Under the pieces are notes generated by a model. That model had not been told where the DNA came from, searched no databases, and worked only from the letters and a program-made list of their open reading frames with translations. This document shows, in pieces, positions 16,244 to 24,131 of a stretch of DNA of 64,000 bases. Positions within the stretch are counted from its first letter, which is position 1. Each line of letters begins with the position of its first letter. The stretch comes from an uncultured Flavobacterium sp. (lineage in GTDB: Bacteria > Bacteroidota > Bacteroidia > Flavobacteriales > Flavobacteriaceae). Location: positions 108,738 to 172,737 of the forward strand of contig NZ_CAMLDD010000010.1 in the NCBI RefSeq assembly GCF_946478785.1, given 5' to 3'. The position numbers and the translations under genes were made by a program.

Positions 16244-18025
16244 ATGAAAAACATCTTTGTCTATATCGTTTTGTTGTGGTCAGGTTTTACATTCTCCCAA
16301 AATGAGCAGCTTGCTCAATATTACTATGATAAAGGTGATTTCGAAAAAGCGAAAATCAGTTACGAAGAGCTTTTAAAAAGTTCGCCATCGAACACACAAT
16401 ATTTTTTAAGGACAGTTGAGTCTTATCAGCAATTGCACCAGTTTGAAACTGCACAAAAATTAATTCAGGATCGCTACAACAGATACAAACAAGGTGTGTT
16501 TTTAGTGGAACTGGGGTATAATTTCCAGCTTCAAAAAAATGAAGCAAAAGCCAGAAATTACTACGATCAGGCTATCGAAAAAATCAAAACGAATCCAAAT
16601 GATGTTTACGGAATAGGAAATTCATTTGAGAAAAAAGTATTGTTGGAATATGCTTTAAAAGCTTATGAAACTGCAATGCAGGTGCAGCCGAATTACAATT
16701 TTAATTTCCAGATCGGTATGTTGTACGGACAGTTAGGCAAGACCGATTTAATGATCGATCTTTTGCTAACGGAATCTTTTAAAAACCCACAAAATTCAAA
16801 TTTGATTCAGACACAATTATCTCGTTTCATGAATGGAGAAACAGATAATACGGCTTTTAAAGATGCGATGCGAAAGGCATTAATCCTTAGAACGCAAAAA
16901 GATCAGGATGTATTCTGGAATCATTATCTGAGTTGGTTTTATGTACAGCAGAAGGAATTCGGAAAAGCATTTATTCAGGAAAAAGCCATTTATAAGCGTG
17001 AACCGGAATCGCTAATGAGTATTGTCAATTTGAGTCAGTTTGCACTCAATGAAGATGATACTGAAACAGCTTCGGAAATTTTGAATTTCATTTTACTGAA
17101 TACCAAAGATTTGGATTTGCTGGTGCATTCGAATGCGCAATTGATGCAAATTAAAATCGATAAAGCTTCTGAAACAGATTATGCGGCAATCAGTACCGAA
17201 TTAGAACATTTGCTTACAACCTATGAAATCACTCCTTTTACCTTATCTTTACAAATAATTCAGGCGCATTTTCTGGCGTTTAATTTAAAGAAGACAGAAG
17301 AAGCCAAAGCAATTGTAAAAAAAGCGTTAGAGCTGAATTTGAATGAATACCAAAAAGCAGATGCCAAAATGGAATTGGCTGATATTTTGCTTTTAGAAGA
17401 AAAATTCAATCAGGCATTGATTTATTATTCACAGATTCAGTTGGATTTAAAGAATGATGTTATGTCGCATGAAGCGAGTTTAAAAGCGGCCAAAACAAGT
17501 TATTACAAAGGGGATTTTGAATGGGCTTTAAAACAGTTCAAAGAATTAAAGTCGGCTAATACGCAATTGATTGCCAACGATGCATTAGAATATTTTTTAC
17601 TGATCAATGACAACACCGTTGCCGATTCGACACAAACAGCACTGAAACAATTTGCAAAAGGTGATTTTTTAATTTATCAGAATAAAAAACAAGAGGCTAT
17701 TGCCCAGTTTCAAAACATTTTAAAGTCTTTTAAAGGACAGGAAATTGAAGCTGTAACAATGTTGCGTTTAGGTAAAATTTACGAAAGTCTGAAAGATTAT
17801 AATTCGGCTTTAAGCCAATACCAGCAAATAATAGACAATCATAGCGATGGTATTTATGTTGATGAAGCATTGTTTTTTTCAGCAGAAATTTACAACGACG
17901 AATTGAAAGATATTGAAAAGGCAAAACCTCTCTATGAGAAGGTAATATTTAACCATCAGGACAGTATCTATTTTGTTGATGCCAGAAAAAAGTATCGCGA
18001 GTTGAGAGGAGACAAGAATTTATAA
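16244..18025 (+). CDS. TPR-repeat protein, secreted or periplasmic
   Basis: The 593-residue protein begins with a signal peptide (MKNIFVYIVLLWSGFTFSQ). The mature part is a continuous array of tetratricopeptide-like helix pairs. Clear units include LAQYYYDKGDFEKAKISYEE, AKARNYYDQAIEK, MLRLGKIYESLKDYNSALSQ and AEIYNDELKDIEKAKPLYEK. TPR arrays bind other proteins and often organise envelope complexes. No enzymatic motif is visible. It stands alone between serS and DUF4286, with a perfect palindrome after its stop, so neighbours do not show its partner. Confidence 0.87.
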   Translation: MKNIFVYIVLLWSGFTFSQNEQLAQYYYDKGDFEKAKISYEELLKSSPSNTQYFLRTVESYQQLHQFETAQKLIQDRYNRYKQGVFLVELGYNFQLQKNEAKARNYYDQAIEKIKTNPNDVYGIGNSFEKKVLLEYALKAYETAMQVQPNYNFNFQIGMLYGQLGKTDLMIDLLLTESFKNPQNSNLIQTQLSRFMNGETDNTAFKDAMRKALILRTQKDQDVFWNHYLSWFYVQQKEFGKAFIQEKAIYKREPESLMSIVNLSQFALNEDDTETASEILNFILLNTKDLDLLVHSNAQLMQIKIDKASETDYAAISTELEHLLTTYEITPFTLSLQIIQAHFLAFNLKKTEEAKAIVKKALELNLNEYQKADAKMELADILLLEEKFNQALIYYSQIQLDLKNDVMSHEASLKAAKTSYYKGDFEWALKQFKELKSANTQLIANDALEYFLLINDNTVADSTQTALKQFAKGDFLIYQNKKQEAIAQFQNILKSFKGQEIEAVTMLRLGKIYESLKDYNSALSQYQQIIDNHSDGIYVDEALFFSAEIYNDELKDIEKAKPLYEKVIFNHQDSIYFVDARKKYRELRGDKNL

Positions 18026-18038
18026 TTTGGTTGAACCG

Positions 18039-18068
18039 TTTATTCGGTTAAACGTTTAACCGAATAAA
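18039..18068. repeat. Perfect 30-base palindrome
   Basis: TTTATTCGGTTAAAC followed by GTTTAACCGAATAAA is an exact inverted repeat with no loop bases. It lies between the TPR gene and the DUF4286 gene. It is followed by an A tract rather than a T tract, so it is not a standard plus-strand terminator. Confidence 0.7.
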
Positions 18069-18086
18069 TGATTAAAAAAAAAAGAC

Positions 18087-18398
18087 ATGATAATTTACAA
18101 CGTTACTACAAATATACATGAAACCGTTCATGACCAATGGTTAAAGTGGATGCAGGAAAAACATATTCCGGAAATTCTGGCTACCAATAAGTTTTCTTCA
18201 GCACGAATTGTAAAAGTTTTGATTGAAGAAGAAATGGGCGGAATTACATATTCTGTTCAGTATTTCACTGATAGCAAAGCGACTTTAGAGAAATATTATC
18301 TGGAAGATGCACCAAACTTCCGTCAGGAAGCTTTAGAATTGTTTGCCGATAAAATGCTTTCTTTCAGAACAGAATTGGAAGTTATTTCGGAACATTAA
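18087..18398 (+). CDS. DUF4286-family protein
   Basis: This 103-residue protein opens MIIYNVTTNI and continues VHDQWLKWMQEKHIPEIL, TYSVQYFTD and KMLSFRTELEVI. The small ferredoxin-like sheet/helix pattern and the opening are typical of DUF4286, a short soluble family common in Bacteroidota with no established role. The start is preceded by a purine-rich run. A 31-base gap separates it from the next small gene, so co-transcription is possible. Confidence 0.82.
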   Translation: MIIYNVTTNIHETVHDQWLKWMQEKHIPEILATNKFSSARIVKVLIEEEMGGITYSVQYFTDSKATLEKYYLEDAPNFRQEALELFADKMLSFRTELEVISEH

Positions 18399-18429
18399 AT
18401 TTAGTTTTCAGTTTTAACTAATAATTATC

Positions 18430-18615
18430 ATGGAAATTCGATTTCAAACAAAAGAAGAAAGTAATAAACAACAGCAAGATGACTTTTTAAAGTTGTCCAA
18501 AATTGAACGGGTTTATAGTTTTTTACGTTTAAGTGAGAGAATAAGTAAATTTCCAGTAAAGAATAAAATAGATAAAAATAAAGACAATTTTCTGATTGTT
18601 ATAAAATCAAAATAA
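18430..18615 (+). CDS. Small protein paired with nucleotidyltransferase
   Basis: This 61-residue basic, helical protein (MEIRFQTKEESNKQQQ, then KIERVYSFLRLSERISKFP) ends one base before the start of the nucleotidyltransferase gene. I recognise no family. The one-base spacing and the size ratio suggest that the two proteins are made together and may interact. Bacteroidota often encode a small protein directly before such minimal nucleotidyltransferases; that is recalled, not shown here. Confidence 0.65.
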   Translation: MEIRFQTKEESNKQQQDDFLKLSKIERVYSFLRLSERISKFPVKNKIDKNKDNFLIVIKSK

Positions 18616-18616
18616 G

Positions 18617-19093
18617 ATGTCAAAATTGTGGGATCAAAACATTGATGAATTTATTGCCTTAGCAAACAAGCATAAAGTCAGAATGCTCATGGTTGGAGGT
18701 GGAGCAGTTAATTTTCACGGTTATCAAAGACATTCTGCTGATGTTGATTTTTGGATAGAAACAACAGATGAAAATTTTAAAAAATTAGTCCTTGTTTTTA
18801 ATGAAATGGGATATGAAATTGACGATTTTCCTGAAAATGTAAAGCTGCAGAAACAAAATATATCAATAAAGTTTTCACCTGTAGATTTAGATTTAGAATT
18901 AATTACCAAATTTTCGGTAAATAAATCATTTGAAGAAGCTTATAATGATAGTGAGGAAACAACTGTAAATGATAAAACATTTTTAAAGTGGAATGTTTTG
19001 TCTTTAGAAGATTTGATTACAAGTAAAATTAAAGCCAATAGAGCTAAAGATTTATTAGATATTCAACAACTTCGAGAAATAAATAAGAAGTAA
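18617..19093 (+). CDS. Minimal nucleotidyltransferase, AbiEii-like fold
   Basis: This 158-residue protein has the nucleotidyltransferase signature: the glycine motif VGGGAVNFHGY at 27-36, then DVDFW with Asp42 and Asp44 as metal ligands. A third acidic site is in VDLDLEL (Asp90/Asp92). The C terminus has RAKDLLDIQQL, typical of AbiEii-like and related nucleotidyltransferases. Such enzymes transfer nucleotides to proteins or tRNA, and several act in toxin-antitoxin pairs. All catalytic acids are present, so the protein is probably active. It follows the small gene by one base, suggesting a two-gene unit. Confidence 0.82.
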   Translation: MSKLWDQNIDEFIALANKHKVRMLMVGGGAVNFHGYQRHSADVDFWIETTDENFKKLVLVFNEMGYEIDDFPENVKLQKQNISIKFSPVDLDLELITKFSVNKSFEEAYNDSEETTVNDKTFLKWNVLSLEDLITSKIKANRAKDLLDIQQLREINKK

Positions 19094-19095
19094 AT

Positions 19096-19103
19096 TATTT
19101 TTG
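19096..19103 (+). promoter_or_regulatory. Bacteroidota -7 promoter element for rsmA-mgtE
   Basis: TATTTTTG is a full match to TAnnTTTG directly after the preceding stop and 74 bases before the rsmA start. In an AT-rich genome such matches can occur by chance. Confidence 0.4.
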
Positions 19104-19177
19104 ACATTTAGATTATTCGATATTTCAAAAAACTAACGATCTAAGAAGTCTAAAAATCTAAGAATCCAAACAAGAAA

Positions 19178-19963
19178 ATGGAAAAAGTAAAAGCCAAAAA
19201 ACATTTAGGACAGCACTTCCTGAAAGACGAAAGTATTGCAAAAGCAATTGCAGATACTCTAAGCTTAAAAGGATACGATGAGGTTTTAGAAATAGGACCG
19301 GGGATGGGTGTGCTGACTAAATATTTGCTTGATAAACCAATAAATACGCATGTAATCGAGATCGATGGCGAATCAGTTACGTATTTGGGTGAGAATTATC
19401 CAAAATTAAAAGATAAAATTATCTCTCAGGATTTCCTGAAATATAATATTAACGAGGTTTACGAAAATAAGCAGTTTGCTATAATCGGAAATTTCCCTTA
19501 TAATATCTCTACGCAGATTGTTTTTAGAACATTAGAATTTAAGCATCAGATTCCGGAGTTTTCCGGAATGTTTCAAAAAGAAGTGGCTGAACGAATCTGC
19601 GAGAAAAAAGGCTCAAAAGCTTACGGTATCTTATCCGTTTTAGCCCAGGCTTTCTATATTACTGAGTATTTGTTTACTGTTGACGAAAATGTTTTTATTC
19701 CTCCGCCCAAGGTCAAGTCGGGTGTGATGAAAATGACCCGAAAGGAAGATTATAGTCTTCCATGTGGTGAGAAGTTGTTCTTTACGGTAGTGAAAACTGC
19801 TTTTCAGCAAAGACGAAAAACATTACGTAACAGTTTGAAAACATTAAATTTAACCGATAATTTGCGATTAGACACTATCTTTGATAAACGTCCCGAGCAA
19901 CTTAGTGTAGAAGAATTTATTGAACTGACTCAAAAAATAGAAGCCGATGGAGTTCAAAGTTAG
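19178..19963 (+). CDS. rsmA: 16S rRNA dimethyladenosine transferase
   Basis: RsmA (KsgA) dimethylates two adjacent adenosines in helix 45 of 16S rRNA during small-subunit assembly. The 261-residue protein has the opening [15 protein letters not shown], the SAM-binding [12 protein letters not shown], the catalytic NFPYNIS motif (N-x-P-Y) and the C-terminal small domain with [14 protein letters not shown]. Its end overlaps the start of mgtE by 17 bases, so the two are translated from one message. This rsmA-mgtE arrangement is common in Flavobacteriaceae. Confidence 0.97.
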   Translation: MEKVKAKKHLGQHFLKDESIAKAIADTLSLKGYDEVLEIGPGMGVLTKYLLDKPINTHVIEIDGESVTYLGENYPKLKDKIISQDFLKYNINEVYENKQFAIIGNFPYNISTQIVFRTLEFKHQIPEFSGMFQKEVAERICEKKGSKAYGILSVLAQAFYITEYLFTVDENVFIPPPKVKSGVMKMTRKEDYSLPCGEKLFFTVVKTAFQQRRKTLRNSLKTLNLTDNLRLDTIFDKRPEQLSVEEFIELTQKIEADGVQS

Positions 19964-21296
19964 CAAAGAATTAATACACCAATTAGAAGAGCATATTGTT
20001 AATAAAAACGACAAAGAACTTGAAGTTTTACTGAACGATCTGCACCATGCCGATATTGCCGAAATCCTGGACGAACTGGATTTTGACGAGGCAACCTATA
20101 TTTTTAAGGTTTTAGACAGTGATAAAACCGCTGAGATTCTTCTTGAACTGGAAGATGACTTGCGTGAAAACATCCTGAGCCGACTTTCGCCTAAAGAAAT
20201 TGCAGAAGAGCTTGATGAGCTTGAAACCAATGATGCGGCAGATATTATTGCCGAACTTTCTCAGGAAATCAAAGCCGAAGTAATCTCGGAAATGATTGAC
20301 GTTGAGCACGCAAAAGACATTGTTGATTTGTTGCGTTACGACGAAAATTCTGCTGGTGGTTTGATGGGTAAAGAACTCGTAAAAGTCAATGAAAACTGGA
20401 ATGTACTCACTTGCGTCAAAGAAATGCGTATTCAGGCCGAAAACGTATCCAGAGTACATTCCATCTATGTAGTTGATGATGAAAACCGATTGAAAGGACG
20501 ATTATCACTTAAAGATTTATTGACAACTTCGACCAAAACGCAAATTGGAGATATTTATATTCGGAAACTTAATTTCGTTAATGTGGATACTGAAGATGTT
20601 GAGGTAGCGCGTATCATGCAAAAATATGATTTGGAGGCTATTCCGGTCGTTGACGAATTAGGCCGATTGGTAGGAAGAATTACGATTGATGACATCTTAG
20701 ATGTAATTAAAGAAGAAGCCGATAAGGATTACCAATTGGCTGCGGGTATTACGCAGGACGTTGAATCAAATGACAGCGTTTTAGAACTCACAAAAGCACG
20801 TTTGCCATGGCTCTTAATCGGGATGGTGATAGAGATTGTCGCTTCTTTTGTTTTAAAGGGAAATGAATCGACTTTTCAAACCTATTCAACCCTCATTATC
20901 TTTGTGCCTTTACTTTCTGCAACCGCAGGAAATATAGGTGTTCAGGCGTCCGCAATTGTAGTTCAGGGTCTGGCAAACGGAACTTTAAAGGAATTCAGCA
21001 GAGGATATTTTACCAAAGAGATTACCGTTTCGATGATTTCAGGAAGTATTATTTCATTGCTTTTACTCGGATATCATTCTATCATGTATCAGCAATATTT
21101 AGTAGGTTTGGCAATTTCTATCTCAATGATGGTAGTAATTTTGTTTGCTGCGACCTTAGGAACTTTAGTGCCGCTTTTTTTACACAAAAAGAAAATAGAC
21201 CCCGCTATTGCAACAGGACCTTTTATTACCACCACAAATGACGTTTTTGGAATTATGCTGTATTTTACAGTAGCCAAATTGATTTTGGGATTCTAA
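19947..21296 (+). CDS. mgtE: MgtE magnesium transporter
   Basis: This 449-residue protein matches MgtE, the Mg2+-gated magnesium channel of the inner membrane. The N domain (residues 1-125) has the repeated helical pattern [12 protein letters not shown] and [13 protein letters not shown]. Two CBS domains follow (130-250), with [18 protein letters not shown] and [21 protein letters not shown]. From about residue 280 five membrane helices carry the pore signature [18 protein letters not shown]. The start lies inside rsmA. The N domain normally closes the pore when cytosolic Mg2+ is high. Confidence 0.96.
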   Translation: MEFKVSKELIHQLEEHIVNKNDKELEVLLNDLHHADIAEILDELDFDEATYIFKVLDSDKTAEILLELEDDLRENILSRLSPKEIAEELDELETNDAADIIAELSQEIKAEVISEMIDVEHAKDIVDLLRYDENSAGGLMGKELVKVNENWNVLTCVKEMRIQAENVSRVHSIYVVDDENRLKGRLSLKDLLTTSTKTQIGDIYIRKLNFVNVDTEDVEVARIMQKYDLEAIPVVDELGRLVGRITIDDILDVIKEEADKDYQLAAGITQDVESNDSVLELTKARLPWLLIGMVIEIVASFVLKGNESTFQTYSTLIIFVPLLSATAGNIGVQASAIVVQGLANGTLKEFSRGYFTKEITVSMISGSIISLLLLGYHSIMYQQYLVGLAISISMMVVILFAATLGTLVPLFLHKKKIDPAIATGPFITTTNDVFGIMLYFTVAKLILGF

Positions 21297-21355
21297 AATG
21301 TTGAATTATACAAAAAAATGCTATTAACCAATTACAATATAAATTAATAACCAGA

Positions 21356-22132
21356 ATGAAAGTACATATCATAGGAGGAGGAAACCTTGGTGTTTCTATT
21401 GCTTTGGGAATTGCGAAATTCTCACAAAGTCACAAAGTCACAGTAACGAGAAGAAACACTGCCAGTATTCAATATTTGACCGAATTAGGAATTACAGTTT
21501 CTTCGGATAACAAACATAGTATCCAAGAAGCTGATGTTATAATCTTAACTATAAAGCCATATCAGGTTGATACTGTTTTAGCTGAAATTTTGCCGGCTAT
21601 TCAAGGTAAAACAATAGCTTCGGCCGTAAGCGGATTATCTCTTGAAACGCTACAGGCAAAAACAAATAATCAATATCCTGTAATTAGAATCATGCCGAAT
21701 ATTGCAGCACAATTTGGAGAATCGGCGACTTGTATTTCTTTCCCTGAAAAGGACAGGGAAAAAGCATTGCCAATTGTTGATTTGTTTCAGGATTTAGGAA
21801 CTGCTCCGGTTATTGACGAAAAATTAATGGATGCAGCAACTGTTCTGGGCGCTTGCGGAACGGCTTATGCCTTACGGTATGTTCGTGCATCTATGCAGGC
21901 CGGAATTGAAATTGGTTTTGATTCTCAGACAGCTCTTGCAATAGCTGCACAAACCGTAAAAGGGGCAGCTAAAATGCTGTTGGAAGAAAAAGTGCATCCG
22001 GAGCAATTAATTGACCGCGTTACTACACCTCAAGGCTGTACGATTGTCGGTCTGAACGAAATGGAACATAATGGTTTCAGTTCGTCATTGATCAAAGGAA
22101 TCAAAACTTCTCTTAAACAAATTAAAGGTTAG
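21356..22132 (+). CDS. proC: Pyrroline-5-carboxylate reductase
   Basis: ProC reduces 1-pyrroline-5-carboxylate to proline with NAD(P)H, the last step of proline synthesis. The 258-residue protein starts with the Rossmann motif IIGGGNLGVSIALGI. It has ILTIKPYQVDTVL, the family stretch RIMPNIAAQFGESAT, and in the C-terminal dimerisation domain QTVKGAAKMLL and the signature VTTPQGCTIVGL. All are in place. It lies 60 bases after mgtE and is followed by a strong terminator hairpin. No proA or proB is in the window. Confidence 0.95.
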   Translation: MKVHIIGGGNLGVSIALGIAKFSQSHKVTVTRRNTASIQYLTELGITVSSDNKHSIQEADVIILTIKPYQVDTVLAEILPAIQGKTIASAVSGLSLETLQAKTNNQYPVIRIMPNIAAQFGESATCISFPEKDREKALPIVDLFQDLGTAPVIDEKLMDAATVLGACGTAYALRYVRASMQAGIEIGFDSQTALAIAAQTVKGAAKMLLEEKVHPEQLIDRVTTPQGCTIVGLNEMEHNGFSSSLIKGIKTSLKQIKG

Positions 22133-22155
22133 TTTTAAAAGAATTCCAATATAAG

Positions 22156-22204
22156 AAATTCCAAATTCTAAGTCAGTAAAGCTTGGAGTTTGGAATTTGT
22201 TTTT
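22156..22204 (+). terminator. Rho-independent terminator after proC
   Basis: AAATTCCAAATTCTAAG (22156-22172) pairs with CTTGGAGTTTGGAATTT (22182-22198) with two mismatches, and GTTTTTATG follows. It lies just after the proC stop. Confidence 0.7.
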
Positions 22205-22249
22205 ATGCAGGCATTTATTATCCAACATTTATAAATAGAGAATAAACTG

Positions 22250-22257
22250 TATTTTTG
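22250..22257 (+). promoter_or_regulatory. Bacteroidota -7 promoter element for hydroxyacid dehydrogenase gene
   Basis: TATTTTTG is a full match to TAnnTTTG, 22 bases before the ATG at 22279. It overlaps the in-frame TTG at 22255, which helps exclude that codon as a start. Confidence 0.6.
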
Positions 22258-22278
22258 TTTCATCTAATTCAAAAAATA

Positions 22279-23226
22279 ATGAGCGTAAAAATTCTACATA
22301 TCGACAGCAATCACCCAATTCTTTGGCAGCAATTAGAAGAGGCAGGTTTTGAAAATCATGCCGATTTCAAATCTTCAAAAGAAGAAATTGAAGCCAAAAT
22401 CCAGGATTATAACGGAATCGTAATTCGAAGCCGTTTCAAAATTGATAAACAATTTATTGACAAGGCCACCAATTTACAGTTTATTGCCAGGGTAGGAGCG
22501 GGGTTAGAGAGTATTGACTGCGACTATGCTTTAGAAAGAGATATTAATTTAATTGCTGCACCCGAAGGTAATTGCAACGCTGTTGCAGAACACACATTAG
22601 GAATGATTTTGTCTCTTTTTAATAAACTGAATCAGGCTGATAGTGAAATACGCTCCGGAGCATGGAATAGGGAAAGCAACCGTGGTCATGAACTCGATGG
22701 GAAAACTGTAGGGATTATCGGTTATGGTAATATGGGGAAAGCTTTTGCCAAAAAGTTAAGGGGTTTTGATGTCGAAGTTTTGTGTTATGATCTTTTGGAA
22801 AACAGTGGGGATGAAAATGCAACACAAGTTTCATTACAGGAGCTACAGCAAAAGACAGATGTTTTAAGCCTCCATATACCCTGGACACCTGAAACAGACA
22901 AAATGATTGATACTGATTTTATAAACGCATTTGCAAAGCCGTTGTGGATTATTAATACTTCGCGTGGCAAAAATATAGTTACGGCAGATTTAGTTGAAGC
23001 TATGAAGTCAGAAAAGGTGTTAGGAGCAGGTTTGGATGTTCTGGAATATGAAAAGCTATCTTTTGAAACACTTTTTCAGGAAAAAAATACACCCGAAGCT
23101 TTTCAGTATCTTCTGGATGGTAAAAAAGTGATTCTTACTCCTCATATTGCAGGCTGGACATTTGAAAGTCACGAACGTTTGGCTCAGGTGATTGTAGACA
23201 AAATTAAGATTTTATATACAAAATAA
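22279..23226 (+). CDS. D-2-hydroxyacid dehydrogenase (NAD-dependent)
   Basis: From the ATG at 22279 the protein has 315 residues (MSVKILHIDSN). It has the family's split substrate domain (VIRSRFKIDK, ARVGAGLESID), the NAD-binding GIIGYGNMGKAFAKKL, and the catalytic triad in order: Arg in NTSRGKN, Glu in DVLEYE, His in TPHIAGW. It belongs with phosphoglycerate and other D-2-hydroxyacid dehydrogenases, but it lacks the C-terminal ACT domain of long SerA. The substrate cannot be fixed by sight; 3-phosphoglycerate is one possibility. No serine-pathway gene is adjacent. It has its own promoter and follows the proC terminator. Confidence 0.9.
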   Translation: MSVKILHIDSNHPILWQQLEEAGFENHADFKSSKEEIEAKIQDYNGIVIRSRFKIDKQFIDKATNLQFIARVGAGLESIDCDYALERDINLIAAPEGNCNAVAEHTLGMILSLFNKLNQADSEIRSGAWNRESNRGHELDGKTVGIIGYGNMGKAFAKKLRGFDVEVLCYDLLENSGDENATQVSLQELQQKTDVLSLHIPWTPETDKMIDTDFINAFAKPLWIINTSRGKNIVTADLVEAMKSEKVLGAGLDVLEYEKLSFETLFQEKNTPEAFQYLLDGKKVILTPHIAGWTFESHERLAQVIVDKIKILYTK

Positions 23227-23398
23227 TTAGCGATTTAAATTTAGGTTATAATAACAAGTTTTTTCTGTAAATTAATTTTTATAATTAGTTTTTGAAGTTA
23301 TTTTTTTTTAATATTGTTGTTAAATTTAACAAAATTTTAAAAGTAGGAGTAACCGAAAATCCAAAAGAGTAGGAATTAACTAATTAAAGATTATAATT

Positions 23399-23782
23399 AT
23401 GATTGAATGGTACAAAAAAGTTGTTTTTGAAAATTATGCAAATTTTGAAGGCAGAGCAAGAAGAAAGGAATATTGGATGTTCTTCTTAGCAAATATTATT
23501 ATCAGTTTTGTCTTAGGTTTCATTATGGGGTTAATTTTTGCATTCATATCGCCTAGTTTGGCACCTTTGGCAAATATTTACAGTTTAGCTGTTTTTGTAC
23601 CCTCAATTGCAGTAGCAATTAGAAGGATGCACGATATTGGAAAAAGTGGATGGTATATCCTTATCCCAATATACAATATAATATTGTTAGCTACAGAAGG
23701 AGAAAAAGGAGCAAATCAATATGGTCCGGATCCTAAAAATGATTTTGATGAAATCAATGAAATAGGAAGTGTTGAAGTATAA
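23399..23782 (+). CDS. DUF805 membrane protein
   Basis: This 127-residue protein opens with MIEWYKKVVFENYANFEGRA, where the NFEGRARRKEYW motif is the DUF805 hallmark. Two to three membrane helices follow (IIISFVLGFIMGLIFAFI, then IYSLAVFVPSIAVAI), and then RRMHDIGKSGWYILIP, another conserved stretch. The C terminus is acidic and cytosolic. DUF805 proteins are small inner-membrane proteins of unknown function. The TM2 gene begins 14 bases downstream, so the two are probably co-transcribed. Confidence 0.9.
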   Translation: MIEWYKKVVFENYANFEGRARRKEYWMFFLANIIISFVLGFIMGLIFAFISPSLAPLANIYSLAVFVPSIAVAIRRMHDIGKSGWYILIPIYNIILLATEGEKGANQYGPDPKNDFDEINEIGSVEV

Positions 23783-23796
23783 TTAAAAGTTATAGA

Positions 23797-24075
23797 ATGG
23801 AAACTACAAGACCAACTGAACACTGGAATAATCCTCCGGTTCGTAGAGAAGAAAATAAAAAAGTTTTAGCTGGAGTTTTAGGAATTCTATTTGGCTATCT
23901 GGGAATTCATAAGTTTATTTTAGGATATACCAAGGAAGGAATAATTCAGATATTGCTTAATCTTTTATGTGGGTTAGGAGGTTTAATTGGATTAATCGAA
24001 GGAATCATCTATTTAACAAAAACGGACGAGGACTTCTATCAAACATACCAAGTGGGTAGAAAACCCTGGTTCTAA
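23797..24075 (+). CDS. TM2-domain membrane protein
   Basis: This 92-residue protein has a short cytosolic start and then the TM2 domain: AGVLGILFGYLGIHKFILGY, the turn KEGIIQILL, and GLGGLIGLIEGIIYL. The GYLGIHKFILGY stretch corresponds to the conserved G-x-H-x-F-Y/L motif. TM2 proteins have two helices joined by a short loop and no established role in bacteria. It follows the DUF805 gene by 14 bases and ends at a bidirectional terminator. Confidence 0.9.
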   Translation: METTRPTEHWNNPPVRREENKKVLAGVLGILFGYLGIHKFILGYTKEGIIQILLNLLCGLGGLIGLIEGIIYLTKTDEDFYQTYQVGRKPWF

Positions 24076-24080
24076 ACATA

Positions 24081-24114
24081 AAAATCCCAATTGCTACAGC
24101 GATTGGGATTTTTT
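24081..24114. terminator. Bidirectional terminator
   Basis: AAAATCCCAAT (24081-24091) pairs perfectly with ATTGGGATTTT (24102-24112), with a T run after it on the plus strand. It lies between the TM2 gene and the convergent acyltransferase gene. Confidence 0.85.
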
Positions 24115-24131
24115 CTTTACAGTACTTTTTT

